DNA of 64,000 nt from Flavobacterium sp. JAS (GTDB lineage: Bacteria; Bacteroidota; Bacteroidia; Flavobacteriales; Flavobacteriaceae), in the NCBI RefSeq assembly GCF_020991455.1, contig NZ_JAJMOX010000001.1:434001-498000 (forward strand). Direction: 5' to 3'. The translations under genes and the position numbers were made by a program. The notes beneath the pieces were generated by a model that did no database searches, was not told where the DNA came from, and saw nothing but the letters and a program-made list of their open reading frames with translations. Shown here one piece after another: positions 1 through 9,605 of the stretch (position 1 is the first letter of the stretch; the number at the start of each line of letters is the position of its first letter).

Positions 1-16
1 ATAATTATTATACTAT

Positions 17-1351
17 ATGAAAAAGGTGGGTAACCATAATTCGATCTCCAGAAAATTACTGCTTAGCTTATCGCTAACGCTGATTTTCTCCCTAACTTCA
101 TTTGCTCAAGATGCTGCTGCTGCTCCGGCGGCGCCTGCTGCTGCTGCTCCGGCTGCAACTTCAGGTGGTGATCCAGTAAAAGGGAAAGAACTTTTTAATG
201 CAAATTGCGCTGCATGTCACAAATTAGATGCAAAATCAACAGGTCCTGCTTTAAGAGGAGTTGCTGCTAAGCACGAAATGGCTTGGATCTACAAATGGGT
301 TCACAACAGTTCTGAAGTAATTAAGTCAGGTGATGCTGTTGCTGTAAAACTTTTTGAAGAAAACAATAAGTCTGTAATGACTGCTTTTCCTCAATTGTCT
401 ACAGGTGATATTGATAATATTATTGCTTATACTTCTGAAGTAAAAGCTGAGCCTGCAGCTGGTGCTCCTGGTTCTGCTGCGCCTCCTGGAACAAACGTTG
501 AAGGTGGTGGGATTTCAAACAATATTATTTTAGGAGCTCTTGCTCTTGTAATGGCTATTTTAGTTGTGATGTTGTTCATGGTAAACAAAGTGTTGACTAA
601 AGTTGCTAGTAATAATGGTATTGAAGTTGCTCCAAAAGAAGCTAGATTGCCAATCTGGAAAGCTTTTGCTAAAAACCAATTCTTGGTATTAGTTTCTTCA
701 ATATTCTTGCTTTTGGCGAGTGGTTATTTTGTTTATGCTTTCTTAATGCAAGTGGGTGTTGATCAAAATTATGAGCCAATTCAGCCAATTCATTATTCTC
801 ATAAAATCCACGCAGGAGATAACGAGATCAATTGTAAATATTGTCACTCTGCTGCTCGTGTGAGTAAAAATGCTGGTATTCCTTCGTTGAATGTTTGTAT
901 GAACTGTCATAAAAACATCTCTGAAGTTGCCGAAACTACTGCTACTCCTGAGTACAGCAAAGCATTTTACGATGCTCAAATTCAAAAATTATACGATGCT
1001 GTTGGTTGGGATAAAGCGAAACAAGCTTACACTGGAAAAACACAACCAGTAAAATGGGTTCGTATTCACAATCTTCCTGATTTTGTTTACTTCAATCACT
1101 CTCAACACGTTTCTGTTGCTGGAGTTGAATGTCAAACTTGTCACGGTCCAGTGCAGGAATTTGAAATCATGAAGCAATACTCTAAATTAACAATGGGATG
1201 GTGTGTTGATTGCCATAGAAAAACCGATGTTAAGATGGAAGGAAATGCATATTATGATAAAATTCATGCTGAACTTTCTAAAAAATACGGTGTAGAAAAA
1301 TTGACTGCAGCGCAAATGGGAGGTTTAGAATGCGGTAAATGCCACTATTAA
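17..1351 (+). CDS. actA: ActA, multiheme cytochrome c subunit of alternative complex III
   Basis: Electron-transfer subunit of the quinol:cytochrome c oxidoreductase ACIII, exposed to the periplasm. A signal peptide (about residues 1-31, ending SFAQ) is followed by an Ala/Pro-rich linker and a monoheme domain with CAACH at residues 64-68. Two hydrophobic segments follow (about 168-193 and 222-246). The C-terminal half holds five more CxxCH motifs: CKYCH, CMNCH, CQTCH, CVDCH and a final CGKCH four residues from the end. That makes six heme sites in one chain, where the classical ActA is described as pentaheme, so a monoheme cytochrome appears fused to the N-terminus. It is the first gene of the act-cox operon, 32 nt before actB. 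The start at 17 is supported by the signal peptide directly after it. The promoter lies outside the window. Confidence 0.93.
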   Translation: MKKVGNHNSISRKLLLSLSLTLIFSLTSFAQDAAAAPAAPAAAAPAATSGGDPVKGKELFNANCAACHKLDAKSTGPALRGVAAKHEMAWIYKWVHNSSEVIKSGDAVAVKLFEENNKSVMTAFPQLSTGDIDNIIAYTSEVKAEPAAGAPGSAAPPGTNVEGGGISNNIILGALALVMAILVVMLFMVNKVLTKVASNNGIEVAPKEARLPIWKAFAKNQFLVLVSSIFLLLASGYFVYAFLMQVGVDQNYEPIQPIHYSHKIHAGDNEINCKYCHSAARVSKNAGIPSLNVCMNCHKNISEVAETTATPEYSKAFYDAQIQKLYDAVGWDKAKQAYTGKTQPVKWVRIHNLPDFVYFNHSQHVSVAGVECQTCHGPVQEFEIMKQYSKLTMGWCVDCHRKTDVKMEGNAYYDKIHAELSKKYGVEKLTAAQMGGLECGKCHY

Positions 1352-1383
1352 TCGAATTATTAAGATTTTAATATTTATATACA

Positions 1384-4300
1384 ATGTCATCAAACAAAAA
1401 ATACTGGAAAAGTGTTGAAGAACTAGAAAATAGTTCTATTGTTGAGGCGCTTAGAAATAACGAATTTGTTGAAGAGATTCCTACAGAAGAATTCTTAGGG
1501 AATGCAGATGCTTTAGCTTCATCTGGAACTTCACGTCGTGACTTTTTAAAGTACGTAGGGTTTAGTACTGCAGCCGTTACACTTGCTGCTTGCGAAGGTC
1601 CTGTTCACAAGTCTATCCCTTATGTTTTACAACCAGAACAAATCATTCCTGGTGTTGCTGATTATTATGCAACTACTGTTTTTGATGGTTTTGATTTTGC
1701 TAACTTATTAGTGAAAACTCGTGAAGGTCGTCCAATTAAAATTGATAACAATACTATTTCTGGAGCTAAGTTTTCAGCCAATGCTAGAATTCATGCGTCT
1801 ATATTATCATTATATGATAGTATGCGTTTGAAAGAACCTAAATTGGAAGGAAAAAATAGTAGCTGGTCTGCTGTTGATTTGAAAATAAAATCAAGTCTTG
1901 CTGATGCAAAAGCAAAAGGTGGGCAAGTGGTATTGTTGACAAATACTTTAGCAAGTCCATCTACTGAGAAATTAATAGGTGAGTTTATTGCTAAAAACCC
2001 AAGTGCAAAACACGTTGTTTATGACGCGGTTTCTTCTTCTGAAGCATTAGATGCATTTGAAACAGTTTACGGAGAAAGAGCTCTTGTTGATTACGATTTT
2101 TCAAAAGCTTCTTTAATTGTTTCTGTTGGAGCTGATTTCTTAGGAGATTGGCAAGGTGGAGGATATGATGCTGGATATGCACAAGGACGTATTCCTCAAA
2201 ATGGAAAAATGTCACGTCACTTTCAGTTCGAATCAAACATGACATTGTCTGGTGCTGCTGCTGATAAGCGTATCCCAATGACTCCAGCTGATCAAAAACA
2301 AGCTTTAGTTTTAGTTTATAATATTATTGCAGGTGCTTCTGTTCCGGTATCTTTAGATGCTAAATTTAAAACAGAAGTTACTAAAGCTGCTCAACAGTTA
2401 AAAGCTGCTGGTTCTAAAGGAGTTTTAGTATCTGGAATTGAAGATAAAAATGCTCAATTATTAGTTTTGGCTATCAATCAAGTATTGGCTAGTGAAGCTT
2501 TTAATACAGCTGGTACAAGACAAATTAGAAAAGGTTCTAATGCGGTTGTATCTCAATTAATAAAAGATATGAACGCTGGAAGTGTTCATACTTTAATCAT
2601 GAGTGGTATTAATCCGGTTTACACATTAGCTGATTCAGCTTCTTTTGTATCTGGATTGAAAAAAGTAAAAACTTCAGTTGCTTTCTCTTTAAAAGAAGAT
2701 GAAACTGCTTCAGTTACTACAATTGCTGCTCCAGCTCCTCACTACTTAGAATCTTGGGGTGATGTTGTGATTACTAAAGGAACTTATAGTTTAACTCAAC
2801 CAACTATTCGCCCTATATTCAATACAAAACAAATTCAAGACGTTTTATTATCATTAAACGGTGTTGCTGGAAGTTTCTATGATTATCTTAAAGCTAATTC
2901 AGCTGGGATTATTGCAGGTTCTTCTTGGAATAAAGTTTTACATGATGGTGTTTTTGTAATTGGTTCTACTGCTTTATCTGCTGGTTCTGTTGATTATGCT
3001 GCTGCTGCAAATGCAGTTTCAAAATCAAAAGCTGCCGGAGAATTTGAATTAGTATTATATACTAAAACAGGTTTAGGAGATGGACAACAAGCAAACAACC
3101 CTTGGTTGCAAGAGTTTCCGGATCCAATCACAAGAGTTTCTTGGGATAACTATGTTACTGTATCTAATGCTGATGCTAAGAAACTTGGTTTGACAAATGA
3201 AATTGTTGCTAACGGAGGTTTGAACGGAAGTTATGCTACAATTACTACTGCTGACGGTTTAAAATTGGAAAATGTTCCAGTTATTGTTCAGCCAGGTCAA
3301 GCTGTTGGAACACTTGGTTTAGCAGTTGGTTATGGCCGTAAAGCGGCTTTAAAAGAAGAAATGGTTGTAGGTTTAAATGCTTACGCTTTATATAAAAACT
3401 TCAATAGTGTTCAATCTGTTTCTATTGCGAAAGCAAATGGAGTTCATGAGTTCGCTTGTGTTCAAGGACAGAAAACATTAATGGGTAGAGGAGATATTAT
3501 TAAAGAAACTACTCTTGAAATCTTTAATACTAAAGATGCTGAATTTTGGAACGAACAACCAATGGTATCTTTAGATCACGAAGAAGTAAAAGCTACAACA
3601 GTAGATTTATGGGAATCATTTGATCGTTCTACAGGACATCACTTTAATCTTTCTATCGACTTAAACGCTTGTACAGGATGTGGAGCATGTGTTATTGCTT
3701 GTCATGCTGAGAACAACGTACCAGTTGTAGGAAAAGCAGAGGTAAGAAGAAGTCGTGATATGCACTGGTTGCGTATTGACAGATATTATTCTTCTGAAAG
3801 TACTTTTGAAGGTGATAACGAAAGAAAAGAAAATATTGCTGGTTTATCTAGTTCATTATCTACATTTAATGAAATGGAAAAAGCTGGAGATAATCCACAA
3901 GTTTCATTCCAGCCAGTAATGTGTCAACACTGTAATCACGCACCATGTGAGACAGTTTGTCCAGTTGCTGCAACATCTCACGGTCGTGAAGGTCAAAACC
4001 ATATGGCATACAACAGATGTGTTGGTACTCGTTACTGCGCAAACAACTGTCCGTATAAAGTGCGTCGTTTTAACTGGTTCTTGTATAACAAAAACAGTGA
4101 ATTCGATTATCACATGAATGATGATTTAGGTCGTATGGTATTAAATCCAGACGTAAACGTTCGTTCTCGTGGGGTTATGGAAAAATGTTCAATGTGTATT
4201 CAAATGACACAAGCTACTAAATTAAAGGCTAAAAACGAAGGTCGCCCAGTTGCTGATGGCGAATTCCAAACAGCTTGTTCTAACGCTTGTTCTTCTGGAG

Positions 4301-4437
4301 CAATGATATTTGGTGATGTTAATGATAAAGAAAGTAAGGTTGCTAAATTAGCGGCTGATGAAAGATCATATCACTTATTAGAGCATGTAGGAACAAAACC
4401 TAATGTGGTTTACCATGTTAAAGTTAGAAATACTTAG
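1384..4437 (+). CDS. actB: ActB, iron-sulfur/molybdopterin-like subunit of alternative complex III
   Basis: Large peripheral subunit of ACIII, 1017 residues. A twin-arginine motif SRRDFLK near residues 50-56 precedes a hydrophobic stretch ending LAAC, so export by Tat and possible lipidation are likely. The middle (about 80-720) resembles the catalytic fold of the CISM molybdoenzyme family, but in this family that domain carries no molybdenum cofactor. The last 260 residues hold four cysteine groups for Fe-S clusters: CTGCGACVIAC, CQHCNHAPCETVCP, CVGTRYCANNCP, and CSMC paired with a later CSNAC. These would pass electrons from the quinol site in ActC towards the hemes of ActA and ActE. It sits 32 nt after actA and 33 nt before actC. 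Length and motif order fit the family. Confidence 0.94.
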   Translation: MSSNKKYWKSVEELENSSIVEALRNNEFVEEIPTEEFLGNADALASSGTSRRDFLKYVGFSTAAVTLAACEGPVHKSIPYVLQPEQIIPGVADYYATTVFDGFDFANLLVKTREGRPIKIDNNTISGAKFSANARIHASILSLYDSMRLKEPKLEGKNSSWSAVDLKIKSSLADAKAKGGQVVLLTNTLASPSTEKLIGEFIAKNPSAKHVVYDAVSSSEALDAFETVYGERALVDYDFSKASLIVSVGADFLGDWQGGGYDAGYAQGRIPQNGKMSRHFQFESNMTLSGAAADKRIPMTPADQKQALVLVYNIIAGASVPVSLDAKFKTEVTKAAQQLKAAGSKGVLVSGIEDKNAQLLVLAINQVLASEAFNTAGTRQIRKGSNAVVSQLIKDMNAGSVHTLIMSGINPVYTLADSASFVSGLKKVKTSVAFSLKEDETASVTTIAAPAPHYLESWGDVVITKGTYSLTQPTIRPIFNTKQIQDVLLSLNGVAGSFYDYLKANSAGIIAGSSWNKVLHDGVFVIGSTALSAGSVDYAAAANAVSKSKAAGEFELVLYTKTGLGDGQQANNPWLQEFPDPITRVSWDNYVTVSNADAKKLGLTNEIVANGGLNGSYATITTADGLKLENVPVIVQPGQAVGTLGLAVGYGRKAALKEEMVVGLNAYALYKNFNSVQSVSIAKANGVHEFACVQGQKTLMGRGDIIKETTLEIFNTKDAEFWNEQPMVSLDHEEVKATTVDLWESFDRSTGHHFNLSIDLNACTGCGACVIACHAENNVPVVGKAEVRRSRDMHWLRIDRYYSSESTFEGDNERKENIAGLSSSLSTFNEMEKAGDNPQVSFQPVMCQHCNHAPCETVCPVAATSHGREGQNHMAYNRCVGTRYCANNCPYKVRRFNWFLYNKNSEFDYHMNDDLGRMVLNPDVNVRSRGVMEKCSMCIQMTQATKLKAKNEGRPVADGEFQTACSNACSSGAMIFGDVNDKESKVAKLAADERSYHLLEHVGTKPNVVYHVKVRNT

Positions 4438-4470
4438 AATAATTATTAATTAAGAAACATATAAAGGATT

Positions 4471-5871
4471 ATGTCGTCTCACTACGAAGCACCCATTAGA
4501 AAACCTTTAGTTATTGGTGATAAATCATATCACGATGTAACTGTAGATGTAGCTGCACCTGTTGAGGGGCCTGCAAACAAACAATGGTGGATTGTATTTT
4601 CAATCGCATTAATAGCCTTCCTTTGGGGGTTAGGTTGTATAATTTACACTGTATCTACCGGTATCGGAACATGGGGATTAAATAAAACAGTTGGTTGGGC
4701 TTGGGATATCACGAACTTCGTTTGGTGGGTTGGTATTGGTCACGCCGGAACATTAATTTCTGCGGTATTATTACTTTTCCGTCAACGTTGGAGAATGGCT
4801 ATTAACCGTTCTGCAGAAGCAATGACCATCTTCTCAGTAGTTCAAGCAGGTTTATTTCCAATTATTCACATGGGACGTCCATGGTTAGCATACTGGGTTT
4901 TACCTATTCCAAATCAATTTGGATCTCTATGGGTAAACTTTAACTCACCATTGCTTTGGGACGTGTTCGCAATTTCAACGTACCTTTCAGTATCATTAGT
5001 TTTCTGGTGGACTGGATTATTGCCTGACTTTGCAATGCTACGTGATAGAGCGGTAACACCTTTTACAAAAAGAGTTTATTCTATTCTAAGTTTTGGATGG
5101 AGTGGAAGAGCCAAAGATTGGCAACGTTTTGAAGAAGTATCATTGGTATTAGCTGGTTTAGCTACTCCTCTTGTACTTTCTGTACACACGATTGTATCGA
5201 TGGACTTTGCTACTTCTGTAATTCCTGGATGGCATACAACAATTTTCCCTCCATACTTCGTTGCTGGAGCGGTATTCTCTGGATTTGCAATGGTAAACAC
5301 ATTGTTGATTGTTATGAGAAAAGTATCTAATCTTGAAGCTTATATTACAGTACAACATATCGAGTTAATGAACATTGTAATCATGATTACGGGTTCTATC
5401 GTTGGGGTAGCATATATTACTGAGTTATTTGTAGCTTGGTATTCAGGTGTAGAGTATGAGCAATATGCGTTCTTGAACAGAGCTACCGGACCTTACTGGT
5501 GGGCATATTGGTCGATGATGACTTGTAACGTTTTCTCTCCGCAATTTATGTGGTTCAAGAAATTAAGAACAAGTATCATGTTCTCATTTATTATTTCGAT
5601 CGTAGTAAACATCGGAATGTGGTTTGAAAGATTCGTAATTATTGTTACTTCTTTACATAGAGATTACCTTCCATCTTCTTGGACAATGTTCTCACCAACA
5701 TTTGTTGATATTGGTATTTTCATCGGAACAATTGGTTTCTTCTTTGTATTGTTTTTGTTATACTCTAGAACATTCCCTGTAATTGCTCAGGCAGAGGTTA
5801 AAACAATTTTGAAAGGAACAGGAGATAATTACATTAGAGAAAGAGCAAATAAAGATTCACATCATGAGTAA
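4471..5871 (+). CDS. actC: ActC, NrfD-type quinol-binding membrane subunit of ACIII
   Basis: Integral membrane subunit of the NrfD/PsrC family, 466 residues with about ten hydrophobic helices. In this family it carries the quinol oxidation site and is thought to take part in proton translocation. Visible landmarks are the conserved GHAGTLISAVLLLFRQRWR segment near residue 90, HMGRPW near 131, and a cytoplasmic-type hydrophilic tail. An AAAGGA stretch 7-8 nt upstream of the ATG is one of the better Shine-Dalgarno-like sequences here. Its end overlaps actD by 8 nt, which suggests translational coupling. ActF, three genes further on, is its paralogue in the complex. Confidence 0.95.
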   Translation: MSSHYEAPIRKPLVIGDKSYHDVTVDVAAPVEGPANKQWWIVFSIALIAFLWGLGCIIYTVSTGIGTWGLNKTVGWAWDITNFVWWVGIGHAGTLISAVLLLFRQRWRMAINRSAEAMTIFSVVQAGLFPIIHMGRPWLAYWVLPIPNQFGSLWVNFNSPLLWDVFAISTYLSVSLVFWWTGLLPDFAMLRDRAVTPFTKRVYSILSFGWSGRAKDWQRFEEVSLVLAGLATPLVLSVHTIVSMDFATSVIPGWHTTIFPPYFVAGAVFSGFAMVNTLLIVMRKVSNLEAYITVQHIELMNIVIMITGSIVGVAYITELFVAWYSGVEYEQYAFLNRATGPYWWAYWSMMTCNVFSPQFMWFKKLRTSIMFSFIISIVVNIGMWFERFVIIVTSLHRDYLPSSWTMFSPTFVDIGIFIGTIGFFFVLFLLYSRTFPVIAQAEVKTILKGTGDNYIRERANKDSHHE

Positions 5872-6388
5872 TAAAGTAATATACGCCATTTATAATGACG
5901 ATGATATTTTGATGGATGCAGTAAAGAAAACCAGAGCTGCTCATCATCATATTGAAGAGGTTTTTACTCCATTCCCAGTTCACGGATTGGATAAAGCTAT
6001 GGGTTTAGCACCAACAAGATTAGCAATTTGTGCATTTTTATATGGATGTGTTGGTATTTCTGTTGCGACAACCATGATGAGTTATATCATGATTCATGAT
6101 TGGCCGCAAGATATTGGAGGTAAACCAAGTTTTAGCTTCATTCAGAATATGCCTGCATTTGTGCCAATTATGTTTGAGATGACAGTATTTTTTGCTGCTC
6201 ACTTAATGGTTATTACTTTTTATATGAGAAGTAGATTATGGCCATTCAAAGAAGCTGAGAATCCTGATGTAAGAACAACAGATGACCATTTTTTAATGGA
6301 AGTTGCTGTAAATGATAACGAAGCAGAACTAGTTTCTTTTTTCGAAGGTACAGGAGCTGTTGAAGTTAAAGTAATTGAAAAGAATTAA
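5864..6388 (+). CDS. actD: ActD, DUF3341 membrane subunit of ACIII
   Basis: Small ACIII subunit of the DUF3341 family, 174 residues. An N-terminal soluble alpha/beta part (VIYAIYNDDDILMDAV) with the family motif FTPFPVHGLDKA near residue 35 is followed by two transmembrane helices (about 57-80 and 100-125) and an acidic tail. Its role in the complex is structural; it stabilises the helical core formed by ActC and ActF. The start overlaps the end of actC by 8 nt, and only 8 nt separate it from actE, so it is firmly inside the operon. Confidence 0.93.
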   Translation: MSNKVIYAIYNDDDILMDAVKKTRAAHHHIEEVFTPFPVHGLDKAMGLAPTRLAICAFLYGCVGISVATTMMSYIMIHDWPQDIGGKPSFSFIQNMPAFVPIMFEMTVFFAAHLMVITFYMRSRLWPFKEAENPDVRTTDDHFLMEVAVNDNEAELVSFFEGTGAVEVKVIEKN

Positions 6389-6396
6389 TTGTAGCT

Positions 6397-6942
6397 ATGA
6401 AAAGGATATATAAAATAACACTTTTAGTTGGTATAACTATTTTAGTTTCATCTTGCCACAATAATTCGGCACCAAACTATCAGTATTTCCCTAATATGTA
6501 TGAGTCTGTAGGTTATGAAACCTATTCAGAAGCAAAAATATTTAAAGGTGGAAAAGAAGGACAGCTTCCTGTTGTAGGAACTATCAATAGAGGTTTTGAG
6601 CCTTATGAATATGAAAATTCAACTGCAGGTTATGAATTGGCGAAAGCTAATTTAAAATCTCCTTTGGATTCTATCGAAAGAAATTCTGGAAAAGGAAAAG
6701 AACTTTTCGAAATTTATTGTATCAGTTGCCATGGTGCAGCTGGAAACGGTAAAGGTAAATTGGTTGAAAGAGAGAAATTTCTTGGAGTACCTAGCTATAA
6801 AGACAGAGAAATCACTGAAGGAAGTATCTTTCACGTTGAAACTTATGGTTTAAATGCAATGGGTTCACATGCAAATCAATTAAGTGCCCACGAACGTTGG
6901 TTAGTTGCTGACTATGTTCTAAAACTAAGAAGCCAATTATAA
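6397..6942 (+). CDS. actE: ActE, monoheme cytochrome c lipoprotein of ACIII
   Basis: Periplasmic monoheme cytochrome c, 181 residues, made as a lipoprotein: the signal sequence ends in the lipobox-like VSSC at residues 17-20. One heme site, CISCH, lies near residue 112, followed by the glycine-rich GAAGNGKGK loop; NAMGSH near 152 supplies a plausible axial methionine. In ACIII this subunit helps pass electrons on towards the oxidase. The stop codon is followed at once by TTG codons that could be mistaken for the start of actF. Confidence 0.93.
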   Translation: MKRIYKITLLVGITILVSSCHNNSAPNYQYFPNMYESVGYETYSEAKIFKGGKEGQLPVVGTINRGFEPYEYENSTAGYELAKANLKSPLDSIERNSGKGKELFEIYCISCHGAAGNGKGKLVEREKFLGVPSYKDREITEGSIFHVETYGLNAMGSHANQLSAHERWLVADYVLKLRSQL

Positions 6943-6969
6943 TTGTTGAACAAACTGATCGTAATAGAT

Positions 6970-8364
6970 ATGTATACATTTTCAAGTAAATTAAAAACTT
7001 TTTCTATCATCCTAATGGCCCTTGGTATATTAGGAATTGGATATGGTTTTTTAACTGCTCCTAAAGATATTCAAGAAGTTGAGAAAATTCTAGCTGCAGA
7101 TGCACATGGATCTCATGGTGCTGCACATGAAGCAACAGCAGAAACTTCACATCAAGAAGCTGGGCATCACGAAGCTGCTGAAGCTTCACATGAATCACAC
7201 AAAGGTGGTGAGCATGCACAAGTTAATGCTGGTGGTGAGCACGAAAAACATTTAACTCATGTATTGCACCAATTGCAAAATAAGCCTTGGTCTGCTTTAT
7301 ATGTTGCTTGTATTTTCTTCTTGCTACTTTCTATGGGAACTTTAGCATTTTATGCTATTCAACAAGTTGCTCAGGCAGGTTGGTCTCCGGTTTTATTTAG
7401 AGTTATGCAAGGGATTACTGCTTACTTACCAGTAGGTTCGGTTATTTTCTTTATTATTTTAATTCTTTGCGGACTACACTTTAATCACATATTTGTATGG
7501 TTAGGTGAAGGAGTTACAGATCCAACAAGTGCAAATTATGATAAAATTATTGCTGGGAAAGCAGGTTATTTAAACTTTGGTTTCTGGATCGCTAGAGCTG
7601 CTATCTTTTTAATAGGATGGAATTTATATCGTTACCAATCTAGAAAAAATTGTTTAGCTCAAGACGAAGCTAATGATGATCTATATTACAAAAAGAACTT
7701 TAAGTTAACTGCTGGATTCTTGGTATTCTTTATTGTATCTGAGTCTATTATGTCTTGGGATTGGATTATGTCAATCGACCCACATTGGTTCAGTACATTA
7801 TTTGGATGGTATGTATTTGCTTCTTTCTTTGTAAGTGGTATTACTGCAATCGCATTAGTTACATTATATTTAAAATCTAAAGGATATTTAGAGTATGTAA
7901 ATACAAGTCACATTCACGATTTAGCTAAATTTATGTTTGGTATCAGTGTTTTCTGGACTTATTTATGGTTCTCTCAATTCATGTTAATCTGGTATGCAAA
8001 TATTCCGGAAGAGGTAACTTATTTCGTAACAAGAATTCAATTATACAACTTGCCATTTTTTGGTGCTGTAGTTATGAATTTTGTATTCCCGTTATTAATA
8101 TTAATCAATACAGACTTTAAACGTCTTAGCTGGGTTATTGTAATGGCTGGTGTTGTTATCTTATTAGGTCACTATGTAGATTTCTTTAATATGATTATGC
8201 CTGGTACAGTTGGAGATAAATGGTTTATTGGAGTTCCTGAAATTGCATCTATTCTTTTCTTCTTAGGTTTATTTATTTTTGTTGTATTTACTGCATTAAC
8301 TAAAGCTCCTTTGTTAGCAAAAAGAAATCCTTTCATTGAAGAAAGTAAACATTTTCATTATTAA
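6970..8364 (+). CDS. actF: ActF, second NrfD-type membrane subunit of ACIII
   Basis: Second NrfD-like subunit of ACIII, paralogous to ActC, 464 residues with about ten helices. I prefer the ATG at 6970 (MYTFSSKLKTFS) over the TTG at 6943, because the shorter form begins like a normal ActF and the extra nine residues have no visible role. After the first helix comes a hydrophilic loop of about 55 residues (7103-7275) unusually rich in His, Ala and Glu, with 13 histidines. The conserved core includes MSWDWIMSIDPHWFSTLFGW near residue 260. It lies 27 nt after actE and 19 nt before coxB, so ACIII and oxidase are expressed together. Confidence 0.93.
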   Translation: MYTFSSKLKTFSIILMALGILGIGYGFLTAPKDIQEVEKILAADAHGSHGAAHEATAETSHQEAGHHEAAEASHESHKGGEHAQVNAGGEHEKHLTHVLHQLQNKPWSALYVACIFFLLLSMGTLAFYAIQQVAQAGWSPVLFRVMQGITAYLPVGSVIFFIILILCGLHFNHIFVWLGEGVTDPTSANYDKIIAGKAGYLNFGFWIARAAIFLIGWNLYRYQSRKNCLAQDEANDDLYYKKNFKLTAGFLVFFIVSESIMSWDWIMSIDPHWFSTLFGWYVFASFFVSGITAIALVTLYLKSKGYLEYVNTSHIHDLAKFMFGISVFWTYLWFSQFMLIWYANIPEEVTYFVTRIQLYNLPFFGAVVMNFVFPLLILINTDFKRLSWVIVMAGVVILLGHYVDFFNMIMPGTVGDKWFIGVPEIASILFFLGLFIFVVFTALTKAPLLAKRNPFIEESKHFHY

Positions 8365-8383
8365 TATTTAAAGAAGTAAACAG

Positions 8384-9574
8384 ATGACAAGTTTGTTGGT
8401 AATTATAGTTTTAGTTTTATTAGCAATTGCATTGTGGCAATTGACCAAGATATTTGATCTTACTCAAGTAGGATCTTCTTCGGACGATTCTCAGGTTGCA
8501 TCAGATAATGATAATAATGTTCAGGGATATGTTATGTTTGGCTTTTTAGCTTTCATTTATATATTTACGATTTATGGTTTACTAAAATGGGGTCATTTAG
8601 CACTTCATACTCCTGCTTCAGAGCATGGTCTTTTAGTAGATAATTTAATGAATATTACTTGGGTTTTAATTTTTGTAGTTCAGTTTATTACACAAGGTTT
8701 GTTATACTGGTTTTCTTTTAAAAACAGAGGACATAAAGATAAAAAGGCATTATTCTTTGCTGATAGTAATAAATTAGAAGCTATTTGGAGTATTATTCCG
8801 TCTGTAGTTTTAGCTTGTTTGATTCTTTACGGATTGTACGCTTGGAACAACATTATGTTTGTTGATAAAGATGAAGATGTAATCGAAATCGAATTATATG
8901 CTCAACAGTTCAAATGGACTGCAAGATATGCAGGACAGGATAATGTTTTAGGAAAAGCAAACGTACGTTTAATTGAAGGTGTAAATACTTTAGGAGTTGA
9001 TATGTCAGATCCTAATGCTCAGGATGATATTGTAGTTTCTGAATTACATATCCCAAAAGGTAAAAAAATACATTTCAAAATGCGTTCTCAAGACGTTTTG
9101 CACTCAGCTTACATGCCTCACTTTAGAGCGCAAATGAACTGTGTGCCTGGAATGGTTACTGAGTTTGCTTTTATTCCAACTTATACAACTTCTGAATACA
9201 GAGAGTTACCGTTTATGGTAGAAAAAGTTGCCAATATCAATAAACTTAGAGCTGAAAAAAGTGTTGAGTTGGTTGCTAAAGGTGGTACAGCTTTAGATCC
9301 TTATACATTTGATTATTTATTATTATGTAATAAAATTTGTGGAGCTTCTCATTACAACATGCAAATGAAAGTTGTTGTTGATACTCCTGAAGAGTATAAA
9401 AAATGGTTAAGCGAAAAAACTACTTTAGCTCAGGATATTAAAGCGGCTGAAGCTGCTAAAAAACCAGCTGAAGGAGAAGGAGCGAAAGCTACTACAGATA
9501 GTACTGCTAAAGATACTGTAAAAGCGGTTATTGATACTGTAAAAGCAGTTGTAGCTAAAGTTGCTATGAAATAA
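8384..9574 (+). CDS. coxB: Cytochrome c oxidase subunit II (CuA)
   Basis: Subunit II of an aa3-type oxidase, 396 residues. An extra N-terminal helix is followed by the two usual transmembrane hairpin helices (about 85-105 and 130-155) and the periplasmic cupredoxin domain. CuA ligands are visible: His240 in LHSAYMPHF, then C315-x3-C319, H323 and M326 in CNKICGASHYNM. The usual Glu of the CxExC loop is Lys here; that position binds through its backbone carbonyl, so the site should still work. The last 50 residues are an Ala/Lys/Thr-rich, low-complexity tail beyond the cupredoxin fold. It sits between actF and coxA. Confidence 0.95.
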   Translation: MTSLLVIIVLVLLAIALWQLTKIFDLTQVGSSSDDSQVASDNDNNVQGYVMFGFLAFIYIFTIYGLLKWGHLALHTPASEHGLLVDNLMNITWVLIFVVQFITQGLLYWFSFKNRGHKDKKALFFADSNKLEAIWSIIPSVVLACLILYGLYAWNNIMFVDKDEDVIEIELYAQQFKWTARYAGQDNVLGKANVRLIEGVNTLGVDMSDPNAQDDIVVSELHIPKGKKIHFKMRSQDVLHSAYMPHFRAQMNCVPGMVTEFAFIPTYTTSEYRELPFMVEKVANINKLRAEKSVELVAKGGTALDPYTFDYLLLCNKICGASHYNMQMKVVVDTPEEYKKWLSEKTTLAQDIKAAEAAKKPAEGEGAKATTDSTAKDTVKAVIDTVKAVVAKVAMK

Positions 9575-9605
9575 TATTTATTAAGAAAATTTAAAGTACA
9601 CATAT

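Noticed and set aside
6943..6969. TTG start for actF directly after the actE stop codon
   Set aside because: The ATG at 6970 gives the usual ActF N-terminus; the extra nine residues have no visible role.
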